A DNA stretch of 14,379 bases, taken from NCBI GenBank assembly GCA_026986055.1, contig JALSPH010000045.1, positions 1-14,379 on the forward strand. The letters run 5' to 3'. The position numbers and the translations under genes were made by a program. The notes below the pieces were generated by a model. It was not told the origin of the DNA. It did no database searches and saw nothing but the letters and a program-made list of their open reading frames with translations. Source of the stretch: Campylobacterales bacterium. Its GTDB lineage: Bacteria > Campylobacterota > Campylobacteria > Campylobacterales > Hydrogenimonadaceae. Below are positions 5,342-14,369 of the stretch, one piece after another. The stretch's first letter is position 1. Each line of letters opens with the position of its first letter.

Positions 5342-6277
5342 ATGAATATATTCAAACACTTGACGTTGCTCTTTTTGCTCTCGCAGGCCCTTTTGTTTGC
5401 CGCAGAGCCCATAAAGCCGATTCCGAAAACGATAGAGTACGACCGCAAAAAAGCGGAGCTCGGCAAACTCCTCTTTATGGATCCGCAACTCTCTTCGGAC
5501 AAGAGTGTAGCGTGCGTAAGCTGCCACAGTTTCGAGCATGGAGGGGCTGACCCAAGACCGGTCTCCATAGGAGTACACGGCGTTACGGGGAACGTCAACG
5601 CACCGACCGTCTACAACAGCTACTTCAATTTTCGTCAATTCTGGAACGGAAGGGCGAAAGACCTAAAAGAGCAGGCTAGCGGACCGCTACACAACCCAAT
5701 CGAGATGGGGATGGTAACAAAAGAGGTGGAGAAGTACCTAAGAAGCAACGGCTACTACCGCAAAGTCTTCCAAGACATTTACAAAAAAGAGCCTACCCAC
5801 GACGATGCGCTCGACGCAATAGCGGAGTTCGAAAAAGCGCTTATAACGCCGGACTGCAAATTCGACCGTTTTTTGCGCGGCGAGACAGAACTCTCAGAAA
5901 GCGAAAAGAGAGGGTACAGACTCTTCAAAACCCTCGGCTGCGCCACGTGCCACAACGGTATAAACGTAGGTGGCAACAGTTTTCAGAAAATGGGACTCAT
6001 CTTTCCATACCCTTGGAAAGAGAGTTTTCCCGATAGGTACCATATCACCGGCACTCCGGACGACAAAAACGTCTACAAAGTGCCGACTCTCAGAAATATC
6101 GCCCTTACGGCACCATATTTTCACGACGGAAGCGTACCGACACTCGAACTGGCTCTTCAAAAGATGGCTTACCACAATCTCGGTTTCGATCTTTCCGCCG
6201 AAGAGGTGCGTGATTTGACCTCATTTTTAAAGAGTCTCACCGGCAAGAAACCGGCTATACTTTTAGAAGAGAGGTAA
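5342..6277 (+). CDS. Periplasmic di-heme cytochrome c peroxidase
   Basis: This 311-residue enzyme reduces H2O2 to water in the periplasm with electrons from small c-type cytochromes or the quinol chain. A signal peptide occupies residues 1-20 or 21 (MNIFKHLTLLFLLSQALLFAA, cleaved near Ala-Glu). Two haem c sites are present: CVSCH at 58-62 and CATCH at 200-204. Other family marks are FWNGRAKDL (100-108) with the conserved Trp, QASGPLHNPIEMG (111-123) with the catalytic-type Glu121, VPTLRNIALTAPYFHDGS (247-264), and Met275 in the KMAYHNLG segment, the expected axial ligand of the electron-transfer haem. The family usually has about 300-340 residues, so it is full length. An in-frame stop just upstream (5336-5338) fixes the ATG, which has no visible ribosome-binding site. 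The gene ends 6 nt before the GGDEF/EAL gene, indicating one operon. Confidence 0.95.
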   Translation: MNIFKHLTLLFLLSQALLFAAEPIKPIPKTIEYDRKKAELGKLLFMDPQLSSDKSVACVSCHSFEHGGADPRPVSIGVHGVTGNVNAPTVYNSYFNFRQFWNGRAKDLKEQASGPLHNPIEMGMVTKEVEKYLRSNGYYRKVFQDIYKKEPTHDDALDAIAEFEKALITPDCKFDRFLRGETELSESEKRGYRLFKTLGCATCHNGINVGGNSFQKMGLIFPYPWKESFPDRYHITGTPDDKNVYKVPTLRNIALTAPYFHDGSVPTLELALQKMAYHNLGFDLSAEEVRDLTSFLKSLTGKKPAILLEER

Positions 6278-6283
6278 GGTAGA

Positions 6284-8407
6284 GTGAGATGGCTCGTTCT
6301 GAAGACAACCGGCGCCATAGCCGCAGCACTCATCGGGATAATCCTTATACTCTTTCAGCAAAACAGCCTCAAAAGCAGTTTCCAGGCGACCCAGAGAGTC
6401 TCCGACTCCCTTAAAACACTCGATGCGGACTACATCACCCTTCAACGCATCGTGCTTCAGGCAAGCTACTTCCCCTACTTCGACAACGACGCCGTTTTGA
6501 ACCAGATAAAAAAGATCAGGCAAAGACTTAAAAACCTAACGGAAAACAGGCTTCTTCGACGAAAAGATTACACGAAGACACGAGAAGAGCTGCTTCATGC
6601 AAAAGAGGAGTTCGAAGCCGTAACGAAAAGAATCCATGAGTTTCTGACTCTAAACGCATCCTTGAAAAACAGCTCCGTATACCTTCCTACACTGACACTC
6701 AAAGCATACGATATCTTCGATATGCATAATGAGAGCGACCGAGATACAGTAGTGCTTCTTTCAAAGATCAACGCCGCCATTTTTTTGACGAAAAATGCGC
6801 TCGACGACTCCTTTTTGGAGGAGATAAAAGAGTATAAAAAAGAGCTTGAGAGGCTCAAAACGGAGGTTGAAGAGAAAGATAGAAAACGTCTTCTTCAGGC
6901 ATCCATAGGTCATCTTACCCTCTTTTTGAAGATCTTTCCTAAATTTCATGACGACCTTGAAGCGATTATGAAAGAGAGTTTTCAAAAAGAGATAGAGTCC
7001 GCCATAGAGAGCTTTTTCAAAGAGTCCAAAAGAGAGATATCCCACATCAACAACCTCGGAGAGCTCTTTTTGGCTCTCTATCTCATCTCCATAACGATGG
7101 TATTGTACTTCATATTCCGATCGGAAAAGGAGAATATAAAACTTAAAAGAGTGAGCGAAAAGCTTAAAAGATCGCTTATTACGGACCATTTGACCGGTCT
7201 TGAAAACAGAGAAGCCTACCTTTCGATGAAGCAGCGGATGAACCACCCGGCTCTTATTCTCATAAATATAGACCGATTCAAACATATAAACGAATTTTAC
7301 GGCTCAAAAATGGGAGATATGGTTCTTCGGCAGAGTGCCGAAATTTTAAAAGAGATCGTACCCCCATACCTGAATGCAAACATATACAGGCTTGGAGGTG
7401 ACGATTTTGGCATACTTTACGAGTTTGAAAGCAAAGAGAGAACCGAAAAGGTCATAAAAGAGATCATAGAGGAGTTTCACAAAAGAGCAATGAGTATCGA
7501 CGGAGTTGCGATAGACATCTCCATCTCCATAGGGGCTAGCTACGCCACGAAACTATTCGAAACTGCGGATATGGCTCTGAAAGTAACGAAAAGTTCAACC
7601 AGAAGGCGATACACCATATATGACCCCTCCATCGACGTCTCCGAAAAAATATCCAAAAACATACGTGCTCTAAAAGAGCTCAAAAGAGCCATACAAGATA
7701 AAGATATCATTCCCTACTTTCAGCCTATAGTCGAGCTTGAAGGATGCACTGTGGCAAAATATGAGGCACTCGCTCGGATGCGCACGCGAAAGGGTGAAAT
7801 ACTTGAGTCCAAAGAGTTCCTGGATGTCGCCAAAGAGGCGAAGCTAAGCGGAGAGATAACGGCTGCCATTTTGCACCAAACCCTAAAGATCGCATCACGC
7901 TACGATACTATATTTTCCGTAAACATCTCCGCGGGCGATATAATGAGCAGTTACGACAGAAAGAACATTTTCGAACTTTTGAAGAGTTACCGAAAGAGCG
8001 CTTCTCGAATAGTTTTCGAGATCGTCGAGAGCGAAGAGATCGAGGATTACGATCTGCTTGGAGAGTTTATCGAAGAGGTTAGAGGCTTCGGCTGCAAGAT
8101 AGCCATAGACGACTTTGGAAGCGGATACTCCAACTTCGAGAAACTGCTGCAGCTGAGCGTCGATATTTTGAAGATCGACGGAACTTTGATAAAGGACATA
8201 GAGAGCAGCGAACATGCTCAACTGGTGGTTAGAACGATCGTAGATTTTGCCAAAACGGCAAATCTTGAAACCGTTGCGGAGTATGTACACTCAGAAGGTG
8301 TGTTGCTGAAAGTCCAAGAGCTCGGTATAGATTTCGGCCAGGGCCACCACTTCGGAAAGCCTTTACCTGCAGAGAAAATAGAAAGGGGTTTGAATGGGTC
8401 TGGATGA
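6284..8407 (+). CDS. Membrane sensor with DAHL-like periplasmic domain, degenerate GGDEF and intact EAL
   Basis: A 707-residue c-di-GMP enzyme. TM1 is about residues 8-25, the periplasmic part about 26-256 (nearly all helical), TM2 about 258-278, GGDEF about 296-447 and EAL about 463-703. LKTLDADYITLQRIVLQASYF with FDNDAVL, and later LNASLKNSSVYLPTL, resemble the all-helical DAHL sensor family. In GGDEF, DHLTGLENR (301-309) is canonical, but the first metal Asp is Asn328 (LINIDRF), the signature reads GGDDF (371-375), and no RxxD inhibitory site precedes it. In EAL every expected residue is seen: EAL at 494-496, Asn547, Glu579, Asp609-Asp610 in DDFGSGYSNF, Lys630, Glu666, Gln686. Net activity is therefore inferred to be phosphodiesterase. 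It starts at GTG 6284 with GAGG and AAGG upstream, and overlaps the next gene by 14 nt. The ligand is unknown. Confidence 0.93.
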   Translation: MRWLVLKTTGAIAAALIGIILILFQQNSLKSSFQATQRVSDSLKTLDADYITLQRIVLQASYFPYFDNDAVLNQIKKIRQRLKNLTENRLLRRKDYTKTREELLHAKEEFEAVTKRIHEFLTLNASLKNSSVYLPTLTLKAYDIFDMHNESDRDTVVLLSKINAAIFLTKNALDDSFLEEIKEYKKELERLKTEVEEKDRKRLLQASIGHLTLFLKIFPKFHDDLEAIMKESFQKEIESAIESFFKESKREISHINNLGELFLALYLISITMVLYFIFRSEKENIKLKRVSEKLKRSLITDHLTGLENREAYLSMKQRMNHPALILINIDRFKHINEFYGSKMGDMVLRQSAEILKEIVPPYLNANIYRLGGDDFGILYEFESKERTEKVIKEIIEEFHKRAMSIDGVAIDISISIGASYATKLFETADMALKVTKSSTRRRYTIYDPSIDVSEKISKNIRALKELKRAIQDKDIIPYFQPIVELEGCTVAKYEALARMRTRKGEILESKEFLDVAKEAKLSGEITAAILHQTLKIASRYDTIFSVNISAGDIMSSYDRKNIFELLKSYRKSASRIVFEIVESEEIEDYDLLGEFIEEVRGFGCKIAIDDFGSGYSNFEKLLQLSVDILKIDGTLIKDIESSEHAQLVVRTIVDFAKTANLETVAEYVHSEGVLLKVQELGIDFGQGHHFGKPLPAEKIERGLNGSG

Positions 8408-11400
8408 AAGATTTGCCAAAGCGTGCCACCAGATATTGAGAAGTGACGATCTTGAAATTCCGCAAAATATCGAAAAAGAGCTTGACTCCTCGCCGTTTGC
8501 CGCAGAGTTCATAGAGGATAAAAACAAAGATCTCTATCTGAAACTCTACGGCACGACCCACTTCATGCTCACGCAGGTCGTTCCTCTTTTAAAAAATATA
8601 GGCCTTGGCATCCATAGCGAAATCTCCTACGAGATCGACCATAAGAGGGGAAAGATATTTGTAAGCCGCTACAAAATAGGCAACAGAGAGATCGAGATGA
8701 TAAAGAGGGCCAAAGATAATATTTTGGAGCTTGTGAAGATGATGCTATGCTCTCCCAAGCTGCCGAACACTCCCCTTCTTAAAATGACTCTCCTTGAAAA
8801 CCTATCTCCCAGAGAGCTCCAGCTTCTTTATGCATTGATAGATTTCGAAAACCAGCTCGTACTCTCGTTCAACATTGCTACGATAACGGATGTTCTTACC
8901 AGATACCATGAGATAACCAAAAGGCTTCTTGAGTACTTCTCTCTCAAATTCGACCCGGCTCTTAAAAGCAGAAAATCGAAGATGGCGCAAACAGAGAAAG
9001 AGATTTTGCAGATGCTGCACCAGATCACCCACATAACCGAAGATATGGTCATAAGAACCATCTTCGAGATGGTTCGGGTCATGGTGCGCACGAACTACTT
9101 TCTCGAAAAAGAGACGATCGCCTTCAAGACTCATACGGACGAGATAGAGAGTCGTATCAGGGGGATACAGCCGGCCATAGAGACTTTCGTGCACCATTAC
9201 CTCTTTAGCGGAGTCCATATGAGAATGGGCAAAGTGAGCCGCGGAGGCATAAGGTGGAGCGACAGGTTCGAAGACTTCAGGGTGGAAGTAAGATCGCTCA
9301 TGCTCACACAGGAGGGGAAAAACGCCATAATCATCCCACGGGGCGCCAAAGGGGGCTTCATTATCAAAGAGCCCAAAGAGAGGCTAGACAAAGAGCGCTT
9401 CGCACTATTTTACGAAATGTATATCGATGCACTTTTGGATATGGTCGACAATATCGAGGAGAGCAAAGCCGTCACTCCTGAAAATATAGTCCGATACGAC
9501 GATGACGACACCTACTTCGTGGTTGCCGCGGACAAAGGTACGGCCCACATGAGCGACAAAGCCAACGAGATAGCTCTGCGACGGGGATTCTGGATGGGTG
9601 ATGCTTTCGCCAGCGGCGGGAGCAGAGGGTACAGCCACAAAGAGCTCGGCATTACGGCAAAAGGGGCTATTCGTTCCGTGGAGAGGCACTTCATAGAAAG
9701 AGGGGTCAACATATACGAAACCCCCATTACCGTTGTCGGTATCGGCTCCATGAACGGCGACGTCTTCGGAAACGGAATGCTGCTTAGCCGCAAGTTCAAG
9801 CTTGTCGCCGCAGTCAGCCACAATGAGATATTCATAGACCCGACCCCCGATCCGGAACTGTCGTGGGAGGAGAGAAAAAGACTCTTCGATGCAAGCCCGA
9901 AGGGTGGATGGGGCTACTACGACAAGAGCAAAATAAGCAGAGGAGGCGGTGTTTTCAAGCGCGATGAAAAAGAGATACCTCTCTCGCAACAGATAAGAAA
10001 GCTTCTCAAAACGACACGCAAAAGCATGAGCGGAGAAGAGCTGGTCCAAGCTGTTTTGCGCTCCAAAGCCGACCTCCTTTTCAACGGCGGAGTCGGAACC
10101 TACGTAAAGGCAAGCTGGGAGAGTAACCTGGATGTGGGGGACAAAGCCAATGAGAATGTGCGAGTCGATGCTTCCGATCTCAAAGTGGGCGCCGTATGCG
10201 AAGGGGGGAATCTCGGTTTCACCCTGCCTGCACGTATAGAGTATGCCAAAGCAGGCGGCTTCATAAACCTCGATGCCATCGACAACTCGGCAGGCGTGAA
10301 CACAAGCGACTACGAAGTGAACCTGAAGATAACTCTCGGCTCTTTGGTCAAAAAGGGGCAGATGGACGAAGCGAGCAGAACCGAAGCCCTCCAAAAGCAG
10401 GCCGATATGGTGATGAATCGGGTATTATGGACAAACTACTACCAATCTTTGGCCATCTCTCTGGATCAAATAAGAAGCCGAAACGATATCGTCCCCTTTT
10501 TGCGGACCATCTCCCTTCTGGAGCGAGAGCTTCCGGTATTTAGCCGAAAAGAGTTTTATATACCCAAAGATGAGAAGATAGAGAGGATTCTCGACGAAAA
10601 TGGGGCAATCGTCAGACCCGTTTTGGGAACTCTTCTCTCCTATACCAAGATATTTCTAAAAGGTCTTCTGCTTCAGAGCGATTTTGTGGAAGAGGCCTTC
10701 GCGCAAGAGTACCTCTTGAAATACTTTCCGAAAACTTTCGCCGCCATATATGAAGACGAAATTTTGGACCATCCGTTAAAACGTGAAATATCCGCGACTC
10801 TCATCGCCAACCGCATAATAAACAACGCAGGCATAACCTTCATCAGCGACTACGCCGAGCTTGGGCGCGAAAGAATGGTTTCGAAGATAAAAAGCTACCT
10901 CATATGCAACCAGCTATTCGGATGCAACGATATAAGATACGAGATATTTAGGCACGATTACGAGATAGAGGCGCAAAGAGAGTACGAGCTACTCTTCGAA
11001 ATAGAGAGCACCATTACGTTCGCCATAAGCTGGATGATGCGCCATCTGCCGCCGGATCAGATAGATGCGGGGGCGCTTCTGCGATACAAGAGCGACCTTT
11101 CGGCTTTGATGGAAAGAACCCCCGAAGAGTCGATAGAGAGCGTTATCGAACAAAGCGGCCGCCTCAACCGCTTCTTCCACCATCTCCCCTATCTGAAGTT
11201 CACGATTGCGGCGATAATTCTCCATGAAAAGAACCACCGCCCGTTTACCGAAACCGCACACCTCATGCACTCCGTGATAAAGAGGCTGCACATAAACGAG
11301 ATTCTAGAAGCACTCGAAAAGTACCGACCCAAAAACGAGAGAGAACATACGATAAAGAGGCAGCTTGGGGAGTTCATAGAGTTTGCAGTCACATCTTTGA

Positions 11401-11600
11401 GTGAAAAGGTGATACACTATCAACGTAAAGAGGAGACCATGGAAGAGGCGCTCGAAAATTATCTCCACGACTGCGAAGAGAGGCACAAGCTGCTGCAGGA
11501 GAGCTTCGAAAACTTCCTGCTCCAAGGAGGAGAAAAGATAGAAGAGATCGCTCTGCTGGTGAACACTCTCCTTCAGATCACCCTGGAGAATCCTGTTTAG
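8394..11600 (+). CDS. NAD-specific glutamate dehydrogenase, large type (1068 residues)
   Basis: This enzyme oxidatively deaminates glutamate to 2-oxoglutarate and ammonia with NAD. It belongs to the Bac_GDH large family, not the 450-residue hexameric type. SRGGIRWSDRFEDFR begins near residue 282; RGAKGGF contains Lys319; VAADKGTAHMSD contains Asp380; the Rossmann glycines GIGSMNGDVFG lie at 449-459; LFNGGVGTY follows; EGGNLGFT is at 603-610; DNSAGVNTSDYEVNLKI begins at 630. The C-terminal 400 residues are helical. At about 120 kDa it is much shorter than the roughly 1600-residue GDH-180 enzymes and lacks much of their N-terminal regulatory region. AAAGGGG stands 5 nt before the ATG, which lies inside the end of the GGDEF/EAL gene (14-nt overlap, different frame), implying coupled translation. 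It ends tail-to-tail with the malic enzyme gene. Confidence 0.96.
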   Translation: MGLDERFAKACHQILRSDDLEIPQNIEKELDSSPFAAEFIEDKNKDLYLKLYGTTHFMLTQVVPLLKNIGLGIHSEISYEIDHKRGKIFVSRYKIGNREIEMIKRAKDNILELVKMMLCSPKLPNTPLLKMTLLENLSPRELQLLYALIDFENQLVLSFNIATITDVLTRYHEITKRLLEYFSLKFDPALKSRKSKMAQTEKEILQMLHQITHITEDMVIRTIFEMVRVMVRTNYFLEKETIAFKTHTDEIESRIRGIQPAIETFVHHYLFSGVHMRMGKVSRGGIRWSDRFEDFRVEVRSLMLTQEGKNAIIIPRGAKGGFIIKEPKERLDKERFALFYEMYIDALLDMVDNIEESKAVTPENIVRYDDDDTYFVVAADKGTAHMSDKANEIALRRGFWMGDAFASGGSRGYSHKELGITAKGAIRSVERHFIERGVNIYETPITVVGIGSMNGDVFGNGMLLSRKFKLVAAVSHNEIFIDPTPDPELSWEERKRLFDASPKGGWGYYDKSKISRGGGVFKRDEKEIPLSQQIRKLLKTTRKSMSGEELVQAVLRSKADLLFNGGVGTYVKASWESNLDVGDKANENVRVDASDLKVGAVCEGGNLGFTLPARIEYAKAGGFINLDAIDNSAGVNTSDYEVNLKITLGSLVKKGQMDEASRTEALQKQADMVMNRVLWTNYYQSLAISLDQIRSRNDIVPFLRTISLLERELPVFSRKEFYIPKDEKIERILDENGAIVRPVLGTLLSYTKIFLKGLLLQSDFVEEAFAQEYLLKYFPKTFAAIYEDEILDHPLKREISATLIANRIINNAGITFISDYAELGRERMVSKIKSYLICNQLFGCNDIRYEIFRHDYEIEAQREYELLFEIESTITFAISWMMRHLPPDQIDAGALLRYKSDLSALMERTPEESIESVIEQSGRLNRFFHHLPYLKFTIAAIILHEKNHRPFTETAHLMHSVIKRLHINEILEALEKYRPKNEREHTIKRQLGEFIEFAVTSLSEKVIHYQRKEETMEEALENYLHDCEERHKLLQESFENFLLQGGEKIEEIALLVNTLLQITLENPV

Positions 11601-11618
11601 AGGCGAATTTCATAAGCT

Positions 11619-11633
11619 GTAGCTCGACGCTAC
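11619..11633. other. Short stem-loop between convergent gdh and malic enzyme genes
   Basis: GTAGC and GCTAC pair across a 5-nt loop (TCGAC), overlapping the malic enzyme stop codon. The stem is only 5 bp and neither strand has a T-run after it, so it is a weak candidate for a shared terminator. It is the only dyad I see in the 29-nt gap. Confidence 0.25.
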
Positions 11634-12913
11634 TCGCACGGATCGGCCATGACAAGCCCCATATCGGCGGCAAGCTTGGCCCTGTATCTGCAGTAGTCGA
11701 AACTCTCCACCTGCGCCACCCCCTCTTCGTATGCCGCTCTGGCCACCGCAGCCGACTCCCAAAGCAAAACTCTCTTGTCGAAAGGCTTGGGTATCAGATA
11801 ATCCGGTCCGAACTTCAGATCTATTCCCCCGTATGCATCTTTTACGTATTGCGGCACCGGCTCTTTTGCCAGGTCGGCAAGCGCCTTTGCCGCCGCCATC
11901 TTCATCCCCTCGGTTATGGCGGTCGCCCGAACGTCAAGTGCTCCGCGGAATATGAAGGGAAAACCGAGTACGTTGTTTACCTGGTTTGGGTAGTCGCTCC
12001 TGCCGGTACCCATCATAACATCCGTTCGGACTTCGGCGACCTCTTCGGGCAAAATCTCCGGAACAGGGTTGGCAAGTGCGAAGATTATGGGGTTTGGCGC
12101 CATAGAAGCTACCATATCTTGCGTCACCAACCCCGCCTTGGAGAGCCCAAGCATCATATCGGCCCCCCTCATCGCATCTTCAAGAGTCCTATCGTCGGTA
12201 TCGAGTGCAAACTGCGCCTTATAAGGGTTGAGGTCGTCCCTCCCGCTATGAACGACACCTTTCGAGTCTATCATAACTATCTTCCCTGCCCCCAGTTGGC
12301 GATACATCGAGGCACATGCGATACCGGCGGCCCCCGCCCCTATGACCACTATCTTCATCCGGGAGATATCTTTTCCGGTTAGTTCCAAAGCGTTCATCAA
12401 ACCTGCCGTGGTTATGATGGCCGTACCGTGCTGGTCGTCGTGCATGACTGGAATGTTTGTCTCGGCTTTGAGCCTTCTTTCGATCTCGAAACACTCCGGC
12501 GCCTTAATATCCTCAAGATTTATGCCTCCGAAAGTCGGCTCCAGAGCTTTGCAGATCTCTATGAATCTATCCGAATCCTTCTCGTCGAGCTCTATATCGA
12601 AAGCGTCGACTCCCGCGAACTTCTTGAAGAGTACCGATTTTCCCTCCATTACCGGCTTACTGGCCAAAGCTCCTATGTCGCCGAGCCCCAAAACGGCCGT
12701 ACCGTTCGTTATCACCGCTACGAGATTTGCTTTGTTTGTGTAGAGGTACCCTTTTGCCGGATCTTTCTCTATCTCCAGACATGGCTTGGCCACTCCCGGA
12801 GTATATGCCATGGAGAGGTCTCTGGCGCTGTCGCAAGGTTTCGTTATAGCAACCCCTATCTTTCCCCCTTCATGGTACTTTAGAACTTCATCGTCTGTTA
12901 TTGTATTAGGCAT
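11630..12913 (-). CDS. NAD(P)-dependent malic enzyme (short, MaeB-type catalytic domain)
   Basis: This 427-residue enzyme decarboxylates malate to pyruvate and CO2, linking the TCA cycle to gluconeogenic and biosynthetic pools. Motifs in order: YTPGVA at residues 37-42 with the catalytic Tyr, [17 protein letters not shown] at 76-92 with the catalytic Lys, NLEDI at 132-136 and HDDQHGTA at 158-165 for the metal, [10 protein letters not shown] at 190-199 for the dinucleotide, and [13 protein letters not shown] at 302-314. It lacks the phosphotransacetylase-like C-terminal domain of the roughly 760-residue E. coli MaeB. Asp216 after the second Rossmann strand (MIDSKG) suggests NAD, but cofactor choice is uncertain. 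AAGGA precedes the ATG by about 6 nt, and the start overlaps the end of gltX by 8 nt, so the two genes share a transcript. Confidence 0.95.
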   Translation of the reverse strand: MPNTITDDEVLKYHEGGKIGVAITKPCDSARDLSMAYTPGVAKPCLEIEKDPAKGYLYTNKANLVAVITNGTAVLGLGDIGALASKPVMEGKSVLFKKFAGVDAFDIELDEKDSDRFIEICKALEPTFGGINLEDIKAPECFEIERRLKAETNIPVMHDDQHGTAIITTAGLMNALELTGKDISRMKIVVIGAGAAGIACASMYRQLGAGKIVMIDSKGVVHSGRDDLNPYKAQFALDTDDRTLEDAMRGADMMLGLSKAGLVTQDMVASMAPNPIIFALANPVPEILPEEVAEVRTDVMMGTGRSDYPNQVNNVLGFPFIFRGALDVRATAITEGMKMAAAKALADLAKEPVPQYVKDAYGGIDLKFGPDYLIPKPFDKRVLLWESAAVARAAYEEGVAQVESFDYCRYRAKLAADMGLVMADPCE

Positions 12914-14303
12914 CTTTTTCCTTCATATACTTCAGGAGATTCTCTATGCGCTCTATCGTCTCCTCTTTTCCTATTATGCTCATGACATCGCTAAGGTCCG
13001 GCCCCCCAAGACGCCCTATGAGCGCAACCCTAAGAGGCATTCCTATCTTGCCGAAACCTATCTCTTTTGCCTTGACGAAACTCTCCATAAGAGCATGGAA
13101 GTCGGTGGGGAGGTGCAGCTCTTTTTGCTCCCTTAAAGCGTCGGCGAAAGAGTTCAAAATATCTACGGCCTCACCTTTCATCCCCTTTTTCAAAGCTTTC
13201 TCGTCATAATCTTTTGGTGTTTCGAGAACCTCTTTTATCTGCTCGGCCATCTCCTTTAGAGTTTTGCATCGCTCTTTGAATATATCAAGAAGAATCTCTC
13301 TTTTGTCGTGGCTCAGCAGATATACCCCAAAATCTTCCAAAAGTTTCGCAAGCCTCTCGTTGGAGCTGTTTTTGATGTAGTGGGCATTGAGCCACAAAAG
13401 CTTGTCCGGATTGTACTGGGAGGCGGAGGCGTTTATATCGGTCGGATCGAAGTGTTCGAGCATCTCCTCCATCGTAAATATCTCCTGATCGCCGTGGCTC
13501 CAGCCAAGACGTACCAGAAAATTCAAAAGCGCTTCCGGCAGATAGCCCGCTCTCTTGTAGTCCATAACGTCGGCTGCTCCATCGCGCTTGGAGAGCTTTT
13601 TGCCACCCTCTCCCAAGATCATGGGGACATGGTAGAACCTCGGCAGCTTGAAGCCGAGCGCTTCGTATACGATTATCTGCTTTGGCGTGTTGTAGAGGTG
13701 GTCGTCCCCCCTTATGACGTCGGTCATGCCCATCAGAGCGTCGTCTATGGCTACGACGAAGTTGTATGTCGGCGTCCCGTCGCTTCTGGCTATGATGAAG
13801 TCATCCACTTCGTCAGCTTTGATCGTTATCGTACCTTTTATACCATCTTCGAAGACTATCTCCCCTTCAAGAGGCGCTTTTATTCGCACTACCGGTTCGA
13901 CCCCCTTCGGAGGCTCACCCGTAAAGTCTCGATAGCGCCCGTCGTACCTCGGTCTCTCTTTTCTTGCCATCTGCTCTTCCCTCAAAGCGTCTAGCTCCTC
14001 CTTGCTCATATAGCAGTAGTAAGCCTTTCCTTCATCGAGCAGCTTCGTTATGTAGCTTCTGTACAGATCGAAACGGTCGGACTGATAGACCGGTTCGCCG
14101 TCATAGTCCATACCGACCCAATCAAACGCTTCCAGAATCGCTTTAGTGGCCTCCGCCGAATTGCGGCTCTGGTCGGTATCTTCGATTCTTAGTTTGAACT
14201 CGCCTCCGTTTCGACGCGCCCACAGATAGTTGAAAAGGGCGGTTCTAAGCCCTCCAATATGCAAAAACCCCGTAGGAGAAGGGGCAAAACGTGTAACTAC
14301 CAT
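12906..14303 (-). CDS. gltX: Glutamyl-tRNA synthetase, GltX1 type
   Basis: This 465-residue class I synthetase charges tRNA-Glu with glutamate. The HIGH motif reads HIGG (residues 15-18, in [15 protein letters not shown]), the KMSKS-type loop reads KLSKR (236-240), and EDTDQSRN (41-48), [18 protein letters not shown] (175-192) and [15 protein letters not shown] (196-210) are all family landmarks. Campylobacterota usually carry two GltX paralogues. Segments such as [13 protein letters not shown] and [18 protein letters not shown] match H. pylori GltX1 (the true GluRS) far better than GltX2, which charges tRNA-Gln. The window shows no second copy and no gatCAB. AAGGA lies 9 nt before the ATG. 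It is the first gene of gltX-malic enzyme, downstream of the promoter at 14335-14340. Confidence 0.97.
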   Translation of the reverse strand: MVVTRFAPSPTGFLHIGGLRTALFNYLWARRNGGEFKLRIEDTDQSRNSAEATKAILEAFDWVGMDYDGEPVYQSDRFDLYRSYITKLLDEGKAYYCYMSKEELDALREEQMARKERPRYDGRYRDFTGEPPKGVEPVVRIKAPLEGEIVFEDGIKGTITIKADEVDDFIIARSDGTPTYNFVVAIDDALMGMTDVIRGDDHLYNTPKQIIVYEALGFKLPRFYHVPMILGEGGKKLSKRDGAADVMDYKRAGYLPEALLNFLVRLGWSHGDQEIFTMEEMLEHFDPTDINASASQYNPDKLLWLNAHYIKNSSNERLAKLLEDFGVYLLSHDKREILLDIFKERCKTLKEMAEQIKEVLETPKDYDEKALKKGMKGEAVDILNSFADALREQKELHLPTDFHALMESFVKAKEIGFGKIGMPLRVALIGRLGGPDLSDVMSIIGKEETIERIENLLKYMKEKDA

Positions 14304-14334
14304 AATTTGAATTCCTTGGTTTTAATTTGGTCCA

Positions 14335-14340
14335 ATTATA
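14335..14340 (-). promoter_or_regulatory. -10 box for gltX and malic enzyme
   Basis: On the minus strand these bases read TATAAT, preceded by an AT-rich stretch with no clear -35 hexamer. A transcript starting about 7 nt downstream would have a leader of roughly 25 nt containing AAGGA (complement of 14313-14317). Confidence 0.6.
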
Positions 14341-14360
14341 GTTTCTTTTAGATAAAAAGC

Positions 14361-14369
14361 TGATACAAT
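14361..14369 (+). promoter_or_regulatory. Possible extended -10 promoter facing out of the right edge
   Basis: TGATACAAT fits an extended -10 (TGn then TACAAT). It points rightward, where a gene divergent from gltX would be expected just past the edge. No -35 match is evident and the gene itself is not visible, so this is tentative. Confidence 0.35.

Noticed and set aside
9405..10394. A 329-codon open frame on the minus strand opposite glutamate dehydrogenase.
   Set aside because: The plus-strand frame carries every glutamate dehydrogenase motif; the antisense frame has biased shadow composition and no recognisable domain.
13308..13994. A 228-codon open frame on the plus strand opposite gltX.
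   Set aside because: It is fully antisense to conserved gltX motifs, with no independent coding evidence.
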